The notes beneath the pieces are model-generated. The model worked only from the letters and a program-made list of their open reading frames with translations, searched no databases and was not told the DNA's origin. The translations under genes and the position numbers were made by a program. 64,000 nt of DNA from NCBI RefSeq assembly GCF_009910325.1, contig NZ_SUMG01000013.1:1-64000 (forward strand). Direction: 5' to 3'. Positions 8,709 to 16,997 of this stretch are shown one piece after another (the first letter of the stretch is position 1; every line of letters starts with the position of its first letter). This DNA comes from Isachenkonia alkalipeptolytica. Its GTDB lineage: Bacteria; Bacillota; Clostridia; Peptostreptococcales; T1SED10-28.

Positions 8709-10877
8709 ATGAAACTTACTAAAAGTAGATTCATAGCATTGACCCTGGTGTTTTTGATGGCATTCTCCTTTAGCCTGTTCAGTGCTTTTGCAGTATCCAA
8801 TGGCAATGGAGACCAGGAAATTAAAGCAATAAAAGTTGATAATTATCCCGAAGGCAATAATGAGATTAAGGATTCCAATCAACCCCAAGCTCTGATCCCA
8901 TGGTTGGAAGATAAGTTTGAAATAGAAATTGAAGCCTATTATATTAAAGCCGCTTCCGAACAAGCAGGCGGCGGGATTTTCACCAGCCAAGGTATGCTAA
9001 TTGATGACCCTGTAAACGATCCTATAATTGGAAAATATATTGATAATCAAGGTCAGGCCTTTAACCGCAACCTCCATGCTACTGTAGAGTACAAAGATAT
9101 TCCTTCCGAGGCATTCGTAGCTTTTGATCCAGGCGAACCGATTCCCTTTGGCATCTCCCATGTATTGTTTCTAGGGAAGACTCCCACGGATCCGGAGGAT
9201 CCTGAGGGCATCTTGAGAGTTATCAAGCGTGTTGAAGGTGAAGGACCTTCGGAAGGCTACGAGATAGCTATCGAGGCCTATGAATCCGGTAATGGATCTG
9301 AAAATATGAAGACGACTTCAAACAACGGTCCTATGTTTGTCCCCATTGTGAAAAATACCAATGGAGATACGAATCCGGATATTATATTAGCGCAGGGTAC
9401 GTATCGTGTTTGGGAAAGTGATACTCAAGGAGCGGACCGCGTTGAATACTCCAAGCCCGTCCCTGAAAATAATGACGGCCCCGATTACGTTGTGGTGGAA
9501 ATCAAGGAAAATATGGTAACCGAGCTTACCATCACCAACATCTTTGATGAACCGGTGGTTCCGGAGCGAGGGGTAACAGTAACCAAGGTGGTTGAGGGAA
9601 CGCCCACCGAGGATGGAGATTTTGAAGTGAGTATCGAGCCCTTTGAGATGTGGGAAAGAAACGGCAAAGCATTAGATTTCACAGAACCGGACGACTCCTT
9701 CCCCATTGTTGAAGCCATTGAAGTAGATGCCCCTAACACCATCGACTTAGAACCCGGATTATACCGACTTTGGGAAAGCAACACCCGTGGAGCGGACAAC
9801 GTCAGCTATAGCGGTGACATCGAGGAGATTTCCCTTCCCGATGAATTAGAAGGGGTTGTTATTCGAATCCCCGAGGATGGCTACAAAGAGATTACCATCA
9901 CCAATACCTTCGATGCTCCCCCACCACCTCCTGTCTTACGAGGCTCAGTAACCGTAGAACATGTGGAAGTGGATGGTGATTTTAATGTCATCAGCATCTT
10001 ACAACCTCGAAGCAATGTGGTAACCAACGCTGTTGTAGGTACCTCCTACAGCACAGAATCATTGGATTTCCCCGGATTCCAATTTGTACGGGTGGATCCC
10101 AATGGAGCCGCAGCCAGTGGAAATGTAACCGTAGCTACGAAACACGTGGTGTTTCAGTATACTCGCATTGATGATGAACCACCGGAAACCGGCTCCGTAA
10201 CCGTGGAATACGTGGAAATCGACGATGACGGGGAAATCGTAAGCATTCTTCAGGAAAAAGAATTCGTCGTGGAAAATGCGGAAGTGGGCACCCCCTACGA
10301 CACCTTAGAGCTCTCCTTTGAAGGTTTCGAATTCGTACAAGTGGATCCCGAAGGAGCCCCTGCATCAGGTACCGTTACTGCAGAGGATCAACACGTAGTT
10401 TATCAGTATATTAGAATCGATGACGTTACGCCTCCCGAACTGGGTTCCGTAACCGTGGAATACGTGGAAGTTAACGAAGAATGGGAAATCGTAAGCATTC
10501 TTCAGGAAAAAGCCTTTGTAGCGGAAAACGTGGAAGTGGGAACTCCTTACGAAACCACAGAACTGGCCTTTGAAGGTTTCCGTTTCGAACGAGTGGATCC
10601 CGAAGGAGCCCCTGCATCAGGTACCGTTTCAGCGGAAGACCAGCATGTGGTCTATCAATATACGAAAATAGTAGAACGGATCGATGATTTGGATCCACCG
10701 GAGGCGCCGGTTGACGAAGAACCTCCCGCCGATGAAACTCCAATTCTCGATGAAGAACCGCCCCTTGGTATTGATCAGTTACCAAGAACCGGCCAGTATC
10801 ACGTCGCAGTATTTATGGTATTCGGGCTTATGATATCCGGCCTAGGAGTTGCATTAAAGCGTTTCTTAGCCTCATAG
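8709..10877 (+). CDS. LPXTG-anchored adhesin with Cna-B-like and MucBP-like repeats
   Basis: This sortase-anchored adhesin has 722 residues and is the paralogue of the gene at 3677. The signal peptide ends near AFA-VSN. An N-terminal domain of about 130 residues is unlike the paralogue's. Two modules follow with the VWESDTQGAD or LWESNTRGAD motif and ITN ends. Then come three tandem modules of about 80 residues with TVE.VE, VGT.Y.T..L.F.GF.F and HVVFQYTRI-like ends, which resemble MucBP repeats. LPRTG (691-695), a membrane segment and a short basic tail complete the sorting signal. AAAGGGGTG precedes the ATG at a good distance. It lies behind a c-di-GMP riboswitch and ends just before an almost perfect palindrome. 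The last two repeats are nearly identical in DNA, pointing to recent internal duplication. Confidence 0.93.
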   Translation: MKLTKSRFIALTLVFLMAFSFSLFSAFAVSNGNGDQEIKAIKVDNYPEGNNEIKDSNQPQALIPWLEDKFEIEIEAYYIKAASEQAGGGIFTSQGMLIDDPVNDPIIGKYIDNQGQAFNRNLHATVEYKDIPSEAFVAFDPGEPIPFGISHVLFLGKTPTDPEDPEGILRVIKRVEGEGPSEGYEIAIEAYESGNGSENMKTTSNNGPMFVPIVKNTNGDTNPDIILAQGTYRVWESDTQGADRVEYSKPVPENNDGPDYVVVEIKENMVTELTITNIFDEPVVPERGVTVTKVVEGTPTEDGDFEVSIEPFEMWERNGKALDFTEPDDSFPIVEAIEVDAPNTIDLEPGLYRLWESNTRGADNVSYSGDIEEISLPDELEGVVIRIPEDGYKEITITNTFDAPPPPPVLRGSVTVEHVEVDGDFNVISILQPRSNVVTNAVVGTSYSTESLDFPGFQFVRVDPNGAAASGNVTVATKHVVFQYTRIDDEPPETGSVTVEYVEIDDDGEIVSILQEKEFVVENAEVGTPYDTLELSFEGFEFVQVDPEGAPASGTVTAEDQHVVYQYIRIDDVTPPELGSVTVEYVEVNEEWEIVSILQEKAFVAENVEVGTPYETTELAFEGFRFERVDPEGAPASGTVSAEDQHVVYQYTKIVERIDDLDPPEAPVDEEPPADETPILDEEPPLGIDQLPRTGQYHVAVFMVFGLMISGLGVALKRFLAS
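10193..10676 (+). repeat. Direct repeat encoding two MucBP-like modules
   Basis: Two units of about 250 bases, beginning near 10193 and 10443, share long identical stretches, such as those encoding VEYVE, IVSILQEK and VDPEGAPASGTV. The first module, before 10193, is more diverged. Homologous recombination between the units could change repeat number. Confidence 0.75.
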
Positions 10878-10879
10878 TA

Positions 10880-10946
10880 TAGCACAAAGGGGACGGAGGT
10901 ATTCGGTTCAAAATATGAACCGAATACCTCCGTCCCCTTTGTGCTA
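10880..10946. repeat. REP-like palindrome, intact copy
   Basis: TAGCACAAAGGGGACGG and onward is mirrored by its complement around a loop near 10913, giving arms of about 31 bases. It lies between the convergent ends of the LPXTG adhesin and the CWB2-transglutaminase gene. It could fold as a bidirectional terminator, although no long T-run follows. Confidence 0.85.
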
Positions 10947-10954
10947 CTATTTTT

Positions 10955-12958
10955 CTAATATCTTAGAAAAATGGTTCGTTGTCGATCAAATATTTTATGG
11001 GTGTTGGATAGTGCTTCAATGCTTATGTCAAAATAAGTACTTCGAATAGAACCGCTGGTTAATTCTCCGTTTTCATATTTGTTTGTGGAGTTCCACGTAG
11101 CGTCCATAACGATCCATCGACCGTCTACATAGGCTTCGTTCCAAGCATGGTTCGAGGAGCTTAAATCCGCGGTTTCCCAGGTAGCGCCCCCTGCTGATGC
11201 GCCCAGCGCGTAACCGTTGGCCATTCTTGCGGGGATACCGATGCTTCTTAGTAAGGATGCGGTCAGCTCGGCGTAGCCTTGGCATACGGCGATTCTTCGA
11301 TCCAAAGTATCCATGGTGTCGTTTCTTCCCCGTTGGTTATACCGTACTCCGTCATGATCATAGTAGATATTTCCCGCTACCCAGTCGTGGATGGCTTTTA
11401 CCTGATCGTATTCATTATTGATGCCTTCCGTAATTTCTTCCGCTAGCTCTTTAATGATTACTTGGTCTTCCGGCTTTAGATGATTCAAATCCAGATCCTT
11501 TGCTACCACTTCATTATTCTCCTGGAAAAGCTCCAGGTTTTCTTCGTATACAAAAGATCGTTGGAATACTAACCCTTCTGATGATTCCTCAAGCATAATG
11601 TTCCAATGTACGGAGTTATAGGTGGTGTATCTCTCCGGTGCTGTGAAAATCATAACCTCATACTCTTTACCGCTTCCATTACGGATTCCTAAATCTCCTA
11701 GGGAAAACTCTTCTTGATAATTACCGCTCCCACTGATGGAGAAAAATTCGCTTAGTACCCGCTCTCCCGATGGGGTTCTTAATTGGAACCACCCAAACTC
11801 ATGGCCACTATTGATTTTTCCCTCTACTTCAATTCGGTCGTTGTTGGTAATTTCCATGTTTAGATACGTATCCTGTGCAAAACCGCTTTGGTACTGGGTA
11901 GCCTCGCTGCCTACCAGGGTTTCACTGCTGGAAGAAGGTGTATCGCTTACATTGGATAAGCCACCGATTAACCGCACATTACCTTTGCTGGAAATCATTC
12001 GACTTATTTCATCGGTAATCCCGTGTCGTTGATTGTAGTAAACCACCGGTCCACCCAAGGAGGAAGCCGCCACGGCATCCACGTATTCATGACCATCCAA
12101 TAGGGATACGGAGGTCGCGCCGGAAAAGTCCTGATGCTCTCCTAATAGTAAACTAGTCTCTACTCTATTTTTTCCGCCGAAGCGCTCTTCTACGGTAATG
12201 CCTGAAATCCGGTTTAACTGTTGTTCCACATCCGCTGATACTACAGCGGTGCCTCCGACTATGATCACACGCTCGATACCTAGGTCCCTTAATGCTTCCT
12301 TTGTAACTTCCGGTACAGTTCCCCGGGCATTATTGATCATTAGTATAGGGTACCCTTTATAGGCAAGAGGTCCGGCGACTAAGGAATCCACTACCGCGTT
12401 TCCATCTACGATGATGGCGGTGTTATCTTTTGCGCTTCCCATTTCCCTGGCCACATTGGCTGCTGTCTCATAGCGATTGTTACCATAAAAACGGTCGGTA
12501 TCGATTCCTAAGCTTTTGATTTGATTTTCTACGTTATTACTTACTGCTGCGCTTCCTCCGATAATGACCACTTTTTCAGGATTTAAGCTGGTTAAGGCTT
12601 CTTTTGTGGCTTCCGGAATATTGTCCTGTTCCACCAATAGGGTAGAGGTATTTTCTAAGCCTGCGATCCCGCTGGCGGTTAATCCGTCAATTACCTGGGG
12701 TACATTTTCGATCTTATCTCCTCGAACCATTACTACCGTATCAGGGTTTTCGTCCTTTTCCTTCGCTACCTGGTAAGCGGTTTCATACTGATCCGAACCT
12801 GCAATCTGATGCTCAATACTGCTGATTTCCATTTGTCCGTAGGCTACATCACTAAAGCCTGTCATTACCGCGGTAAACACCATGGCTGCAACCAATACTT
12901 TACTGACAAATCCCATTTTTTTGCTAGCATTCTTTCCCTTCAAAGTATATGTATTCAT
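10955..12958 (-). CDS. CWB2 surface protein with C-terminal transglutaminase-like domain
   Basis: This wall-bound protein has 667 residues. After a signal peptide (about 1-41), three CWB2 repeats span about 51-345. A beta-rich middle region (about 355-490) leads to a transglutaminase-core domain. The catalytic triad is visible: C559 in VCQGYAE, H604 in NHAWNEAYVDGRW and D619 in DATWNS. Bacterial members of this papain-like fold act as peptidases or cross-linking enzymes, and the reaction here is not known. AAAGGAGG lies before the ATG. The leader holds two tandem c-di-GMP-I riboswitches about 140 bases upstream, so it is probably co-regulated with the two adhesins. Cross-linking of those adhesins is an attractive but unproven role. 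Confidence 0.93.
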   Translation of the reverse strand: MNTYTLKGKNASKKMGFVSKVLVAAMVFTAVMTGFSDVAYGQMEISSIEHQIAGSDQYETAYQVAKEKDENPDTVVMVRGDKIENVPQVIDGLTASGIAGLENTSTLLVEQDNIPEATKEALTSLNPEKVVIIGGSAAVSNNVENQIKSLGIDTDRFYGNNRYETAANVAREMGSAKDNTAIIVDGNAVVDSLVAGPLAYKGYPILMINNARGTVPEVTKEALRDLGIERVIIVGGTAVVSADVEQQLNRISGITVEERFGGKNRVETSLLLGEHQDFSGATSVSLLDGHEYVDAVAASSLGGPVVYYNQRHGITDEISRMISSKGNVRLIGGLSNVSDTPSSSSETLVGSEATQYQSGFAQDTYLNMEITNNDRIEVEGKINSGHEFGWFQLRTPSGERVLSEFFSISGSGNYQEEFSLGDLGIRNGSGKEYEVMIFTAPERYTTYNSVHWNIMLEESSEGLVFQRSFVYEENLELFQENNEVVAKDLDLNHLKPEDQVIIKELAEEITEGINNEYDQVKAIHDWVAGNIYYDHDGVRYNQRGRNDTMDTLDRRIAVCQGYAELTASLLRSIGIPARMANGYALGASAGGATWETADLSSSNHAWNEAYVDGRWIVMDATWNSTNKYENGELTSGSIRSTYFDISIEALSNTHKIFDRQRTIFLRY

Positions 12959-13095
12959 TCGTTTTTCCTCCTTTAACTCCTGTAAGAATCACTGACCAAT
13001 CGCCATCTTTCACGATAGTAAGGGCAATGACTCTACATTTGCTAAAGGGGTTGTCCACCGATTTTTATGTTTTATTCCAAAACACAAAAAACTAG

Positions 13096-13174
13096 TCTTT
13101 CGGTAGCTGGCTGCCTTATACGGCCCTTTAGCTTTGCGTCCCACAGTTTCCCATGGTTTGCCTTTATCGTGAAT
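13096..13174 (-). promoter_or_regulatory. Type I c-di-GMP riboswitch, promoter-distal tandem copy
   Basis: On the minus strand the core AAAGGCAAACC, GGGAAACTG, GGGACGCAAAGC and GCCAGCTACCG is clear. It is followed by a weak stem and six T. It differs from the neighbouring copy at only about three positions. The start of the CWB2-transglutaminase gene lies about 138 bases downstream. Confidence 0.9.
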
Positions 13175-13198
13175 AGTTTTTTTCATTAAAAAAGCAGA

Positions 13199-13276
13199 TC
13201 TTTCGGTAACTGGCTACCTTATACGGCCCTTTAGCTTTGCGTCCCACAGTTTCCCATGGTTTGCCTTTATCGTGAA
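13199..13276 (-). promoter_or_regulatory. Type I c-di-GMP riboswitch, promoter-proximal tandem copy
   Basis: This is a second complete GEMM-I aptamer, offset by 103 bases from the copy at 13096 and nearly identical to it. It is also followed by a weak stem (AGCCAG with CTGCT) and TTTTTT. The two aptamers would be read in series by one transcript, which could sharpen the response. Confidence 0.9.
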
Positions 13277-13459
13277 TTGCTAAGATATTCACTCTATGAA
13301 TTTTTACGTTTTACTGCTTCTATGCAGGTGTAGTTCTTTTTAGTATTTGCGAATTTTTCTTAGTAGTACATTATGTATATCCATTATATCACCTTTAATC
13401 CCATTTTTCAATGAAATTAATAAGTAATTACGTCAACTTATTTAATAGATCGACTTTTT

Positions 13460-13552
13460 AAAAGCCTGTTTACCGGATAACGGTTTTTCCGTAGGTCTGT
13501 CGCCTATTCTACCTGCTATTTGGTAGGTCTCTCAGCATTGAAAAATGAGGAG
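13460..13552. other. Unexplained structured intergenic segment
   Basis: Two hairpins (ACGG-TTTTT-CCGT near 13481-13493 and CTACC-GGTAG near 13509-13526) are each followed directly on the plus strand by a related motif, GTAGGTCTGTCGCC and GTAGGTCTCTCAGC. No gene covers this stretch. I do not recognise the element. Confidence 0.4.
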
Positions 13553-13588
13553 TTCGGGTCAAAAAAGGAGGGGGTTGAGTCATATTCC

Positions 13589-13724
13589 TTTACTGATGAC
13601 TCAAAACCCTCCGTCCCCTTTGTGCTAAGTTATGAACCAAATACCTCCGTCCCCTTTGTGCTATGAACCAAATACCTCCGTCCCCTTTGTGCTATGAACC
13701 AAATACCTCCGTCCCCTTTGTGCT
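13589..13724. repeat. Palindrome fragment plus three 31-bp tandem copies of the REP-like arm
   Basis: A hairpin ending CCCTCCGTCCCC (to about 13627) is followed by three identical 31-bp units starting at 13632, 13663 and 13694. Each contains ATGAACC, AATACCTCCGTCCCC and TTTGTGCT. The array ends at the stop codon of the autolysin gene. Head-to-tail arms without the inverse partner differ from the palindromic copies elsewhere. Confidence 0.88.
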
Positions 13725-13725
13725 A

Positions 13726-16700
13726 TTAGTTTCCTTGTAACCAGGGTAGGGGATCAAAATGATTGTTGTTGTGTCGAACTTCAAAATGCAGGTGATTTCC
13801 GGTAGAACTACCGGTGGTCCCTACTAAAGCGATGGTTTCTCCCTTTTCCACCCAATCTCCCACCTTGGCGATATTGGAGGAGTTATGGGCGTAACGGGTG
13901 GTGATGCCGTTTCCATGATCGATTTCGATCCAGTTACCGTAGCTTGCTCCGTAATGGGAAACGGTAACCCGCCCCGCCTTGGCGGCAACGATGGGGGTTC
14001 CCCCCGGTGCGGGAATATCGATTCCGATATGCATTCGGTGGTCTCCTGTTATGGGATGAATTCTATATCCATAGGGAGAAGAAATTCTGGTATGTCCCGG
14101 TACCGGCCAGGCCCGAGTCTTATATACCGATATATCGAAATGCAGACTTTCTTTATCCAGTATTCTATAGGCTTCATGAATTCTTGCTCCAATTTCATCC
14201 GCCCACTTTATATTACTGCTGAAGGGATTTTTACCGTTTCTTCCCGGATCCCAACGCATTTTATACAGGGTATCCTGAGGGTTTCTGGGATGGTTGATAA
14301 AGTTTTCCGATATCCACTTTGTCCCTTCTAAAATGGCGGCTTCCTTTGTGGTCCAGCCCTGTTCGTAGGCAAATTCCGCTCCGGACTGTACCGGATCGGT
14401 ACCGTTGGCCTCTATTCCGAACACATTATATACGGTGGTGGGGGCCACACTGCTTCCCTCCACTTCCGTAACTTCAATCCCTTCTAAAAGCACGCTGTTG
14501 GGCCCTTCACTTTCTTTTAGGGCATGAACGGTTAAATACAGCTCATTGATGTTATTTTCCCGCCCGGCGGTTCTAAGGGTGTTGGCATAGCCGGTGAGGT
14601 TCGGGTCCCCGTCGATCAAGGTGTTAATCTCACTGGCTCTGGCAGGTACTAACCCTTGCAGTTCTAGGAACTGGAAAGTTCTTGCGGGCACATCGTATAC
14701 CGGTTCCGCAAAATTACCGCTGATCCAACCTTCGGTTCCGAAGTACTGAATTTTGTGCCAGCCGTTTTTATGCTCTCGCAGGGTAAATTCCTCTCCGTCG
14801 CTGACCGTTCCGATTCTTTGGAAATTGGTAGAAGGACCGGTTCTCACATTCAAGGTCCCGGTATTCACACGGACACGCACATTGGACACCCCGGTATTTT
14901 TACCGATTCGATGTACGTGACTCCCGGCTACCCAACCGTCCTTACCATCCTTTCGAATACGAAACCATCCGTTGGATTCTCCCTTTACGGGATAAATCTC
15001 CTCCTGATAGGCGATGCTTAATATATCGTTGCTGGTTGAAGGGCCTTCTCGAACCCTAAGGGTATTACTGGCGATTTGAATGAATTCCGGATCCCTATCC
15101 TCTTCCAACCAGTTGGGGATGTAGAAGTTTTGAGGATTTAAGTAGTAAGCCACATCCTCCTCCGAGGGACTTTTCCAATCCGATGCAGACCAAACCGTAT
15201 GTCTGTTTTGTTGTATCTGCTGTCCTAAAGCGTCCCCAAAGGACTCTCTGTAACGGCTAAAGCGCATATTTAAATCCTGAGAATTCCAGACTACTCGTTG
15301 ATTTGCGAGACTTGAGTAAAATCTCGCTTCCCCGGCCAAGCCGTCTAAAAGTTCATGTTGGTTACTGCTCTCAATAATCATATTATACCGACCGATGGCT
15401 TCATCGAAACTTTTATCCTCATGACGGGCCAGTCCCCAGTTCAGTAGGTCCTCCGCCGCCTTCAGGTATCCGCTGCCGTACTGACCGTGCCAGCCATATA
15501 CCGAATATCCTTCGGCAAAAGCATTGAATTTCGACGTGACGCTGGTGATGCCCTCCGCTTCTTTCAGGGCCTCTTGAATCGTTTGAATCCCTTCCCGTTC
15601 CAGAGCCTTTTGTCGGCTACTTGTGGTAACACTTTCCATATTATCCGGCAACAGATCCCGCTGGGTAAGTAGTAAGTCATAGCTCTTTAGCGCTTTGTCA
15701 AAGTCTCCTTCACTGTGGTGATTCTGAGCCGTTAACAATAGGTTCATGGTATTATGGACAAATCCGGTTTCATACCGTCGGATGTTGGGACTTCGTCGAT
15801 GGAGACTTCCATAGTAGCGAAAACCGATGGCCGGTGTGGCCTTTTGTAACACTTCATCGGTAATAACCGCTTCTCCCCCAATGGCCAACAGCTCTTCCTT
15901 ATCAAACAGATAATCCTGGATATCGGGATTAATTCCTCCCCGCTCCGTAAAATACACCACGGGTTTTCCCAGGGTAGAGGCCGCCACCGCATCCACATAG
16001 GCTCCTCCATTAACAAGACTGACGCCGCTATTGTTGCTAAAGTCCGGATGAGACGCCAGGGATAGACTGGTTTCCACCCGGTTGCTTCCCCCATAGCGCG
16101 CCTTTACCGTTACCCCTTCCATATCATTTAAGTCTGTTTCCAGCTCTTCCGATACCACGCCGGTGCCACCGACAATAATCAGGTTATCAATATGTAAGCT
16201 TTTAATGGCTTTTTCCGTGGCTTCGGGTATGGTCCCCCGTTGATTGTTTACCATCAGTATGGGATATCCGCGGTGGGCTAAGGGTCCGGCAACTAAGGAG
16301 TCCACCTCGGAGTTTCCGTTGACAATGATTGCGGTGTTGTTTCTGGGAGCAGGAACCCGTAATCCCACCTCGGCGGCGGTCTCAAAACGGTTACTCCCTT
16401 CAATTCGTTCGGTGCTAAGGCCCAGGCTTTGTAAATCTTCCTTTACCGACCGGCTAACCGCGGCTTCCCCTCCTACGATGGTGGCTTTGGTTGCATTAAG
16501 ATCTTTAATAATCTTCTCAGTGGTATCCGGCAGACGGTCCTTGGTTACCAACAGGATTTGTGCATCCCGTGCTCCCGCTAGGGCACTGGCCGTCAATCCG
16601 TCCACCACCTGGGGGATTCCCTCTACACTATCCCCTCGGACGATGATCACCTCTTTTGATGTGGTGCCGTTTCTTTTCGCAATTTCACCGGCGGTGGCAA

Positions 16701-16854
16701 AACGATTATCCCCTGCCAGTCGAAAATCCCGATCATCGTAATCTTCAATATAGGCCCGGGAAATCCTCCCCGGTTGATTCACCGGCAGAAATCCTCCCAC
16801 CACAGCGGATAGAACCATTACTGCCACTAATGCTTTGCAAATCTTTTTCTTCAT
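13726..16854 (-). CDS. CWB2-anchored bifunctional autolysin (glucosaminidase plus M23 endopeptidase)
   Basis: This peptidoglycan hydrolase has 1042 residues. The order is signal peptide, three CWB2 repeats (about 45-345), two TPR-like helical repeats (about 365-530), two SH3b domains (about 591-717), a glucosaminidase domain (about 730-900; E781 in HALKESEG is the likely catalytic residue) and a C-terminal M23 domain (923-1042). The M23 zinc motif is complete: H942 and D946 in HIGID, and H1021 and H1023 in HLH. It should cut both the sugar backbone and the peptide cross-bridges. The helical repeats and SH3b-glucosaminidase block are shared with the CWB2-less autolysin at 44008, so the two are paralogues. 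GGAGGG lies before the ATG. Confidence 0.95.
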   Translation of the reverse strand: MKKKICKALVAVMVLSAVVGGFLPVNQPGRISRAYIEDYDDRDFRLAGDNRFATAGEIAKRNGTTSKEVIIVRGDSVEGIPQVVDGLTASALAGARDAQILLVTKDRLPDTTEKIIKDLNATKATIVGGEAAVSRSVKEDLQSLGLSTERIEGSNRFETAAEVGLRVPAPRNNTAIIVNGNSEVDSLVAGPLAHRGYPILMVNNQRGTIPEATEKAIKSLHIDNLIIVGGTGVVSEELETDLNDMEGVTVKARYGGSNRVETSLSLASHPDFSNNSGVSLVNGGAYVDAVAASTLGKPVVYFTERGGINPDIQDYLFDKEELLAIGGEAVITDEVLQKATPAIGFRYYGSLHRRSPNIRRYETGFVHNTMNLLLTAQNHHSEGDFDKALKSYDLLLTQRDLLPDNMESVTTSSRQKALEREGIQTIQEALKEAEGITSVTSKFNAFAEGYSVYGWHGQYGSGYLKAAEDLLNWGLARHEDKSFDEAIGRYNMIIESSNQHELLDGLAGEARFYSSLANQRVVWNSQDLNMRFSRYRESFGDALGQQIQQNRHTVWSASDWKSPSEEDVAYYLNPQNFYIPNWLEEDRDPEFIQIASNTLRVREGPSTSNDILSIAYQEEIYPVKGESNGWFRIRKDGKDGWVAGSHVHRIGKNTGVSNVRVRVNTGTLNVRTGPSTNFQRIGTVSDGEEFTLREHKNGWHKIQYFGTEGWISGNFAEPVYDVPARTFQFLELQGLVPARASEINTLIDGDPNLTGYANTLRTAGRENNINELYLTVHALKESEGPNSVLLEGIEVTEVEGSSVAPTTVYNVFGIEANGTDPVQSGAEFAYEQGWTTKEAAILEGTKWISENFINHPRNPQDTLYKMRWDPGRNGKNPFSSNIKWADEIGARIHEAYRILDKESLHFDISVYKTRAWPVPGHTRISSPYGYRIHPITGDHRMHIGIDIPAPGGTPIVAAKAGRVTVSHYGASYGNWIEIDHGNGITTRYAHNSSNIAKVGDWVEKGETIALVGTTGSSTGNHLHFEVRHNNNHFDPLPWLQGN

Positions 16855-16997
16855 CCTTCGTCCCTCCTACTCTCCTTAAATAGCTTCCATCCATTTCTCC
16901 AAGACTCCCATTACAGTAGTCCCTGTTTTTATAATCTTAAAACCTTTCCATCCGCCCTCTTATTATATCGACGGCTCCCTCTCCTCTTTATAGAGGG

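Noticed and set aside
13632-13724. Three identical 31-bp repeats resembling a short CRISPR array
   Set aside because: The units are directly adjacent with no spacers, and the sequence is an arm of the REP-like palindrome found elsewhere in the window. No cas genes are present.
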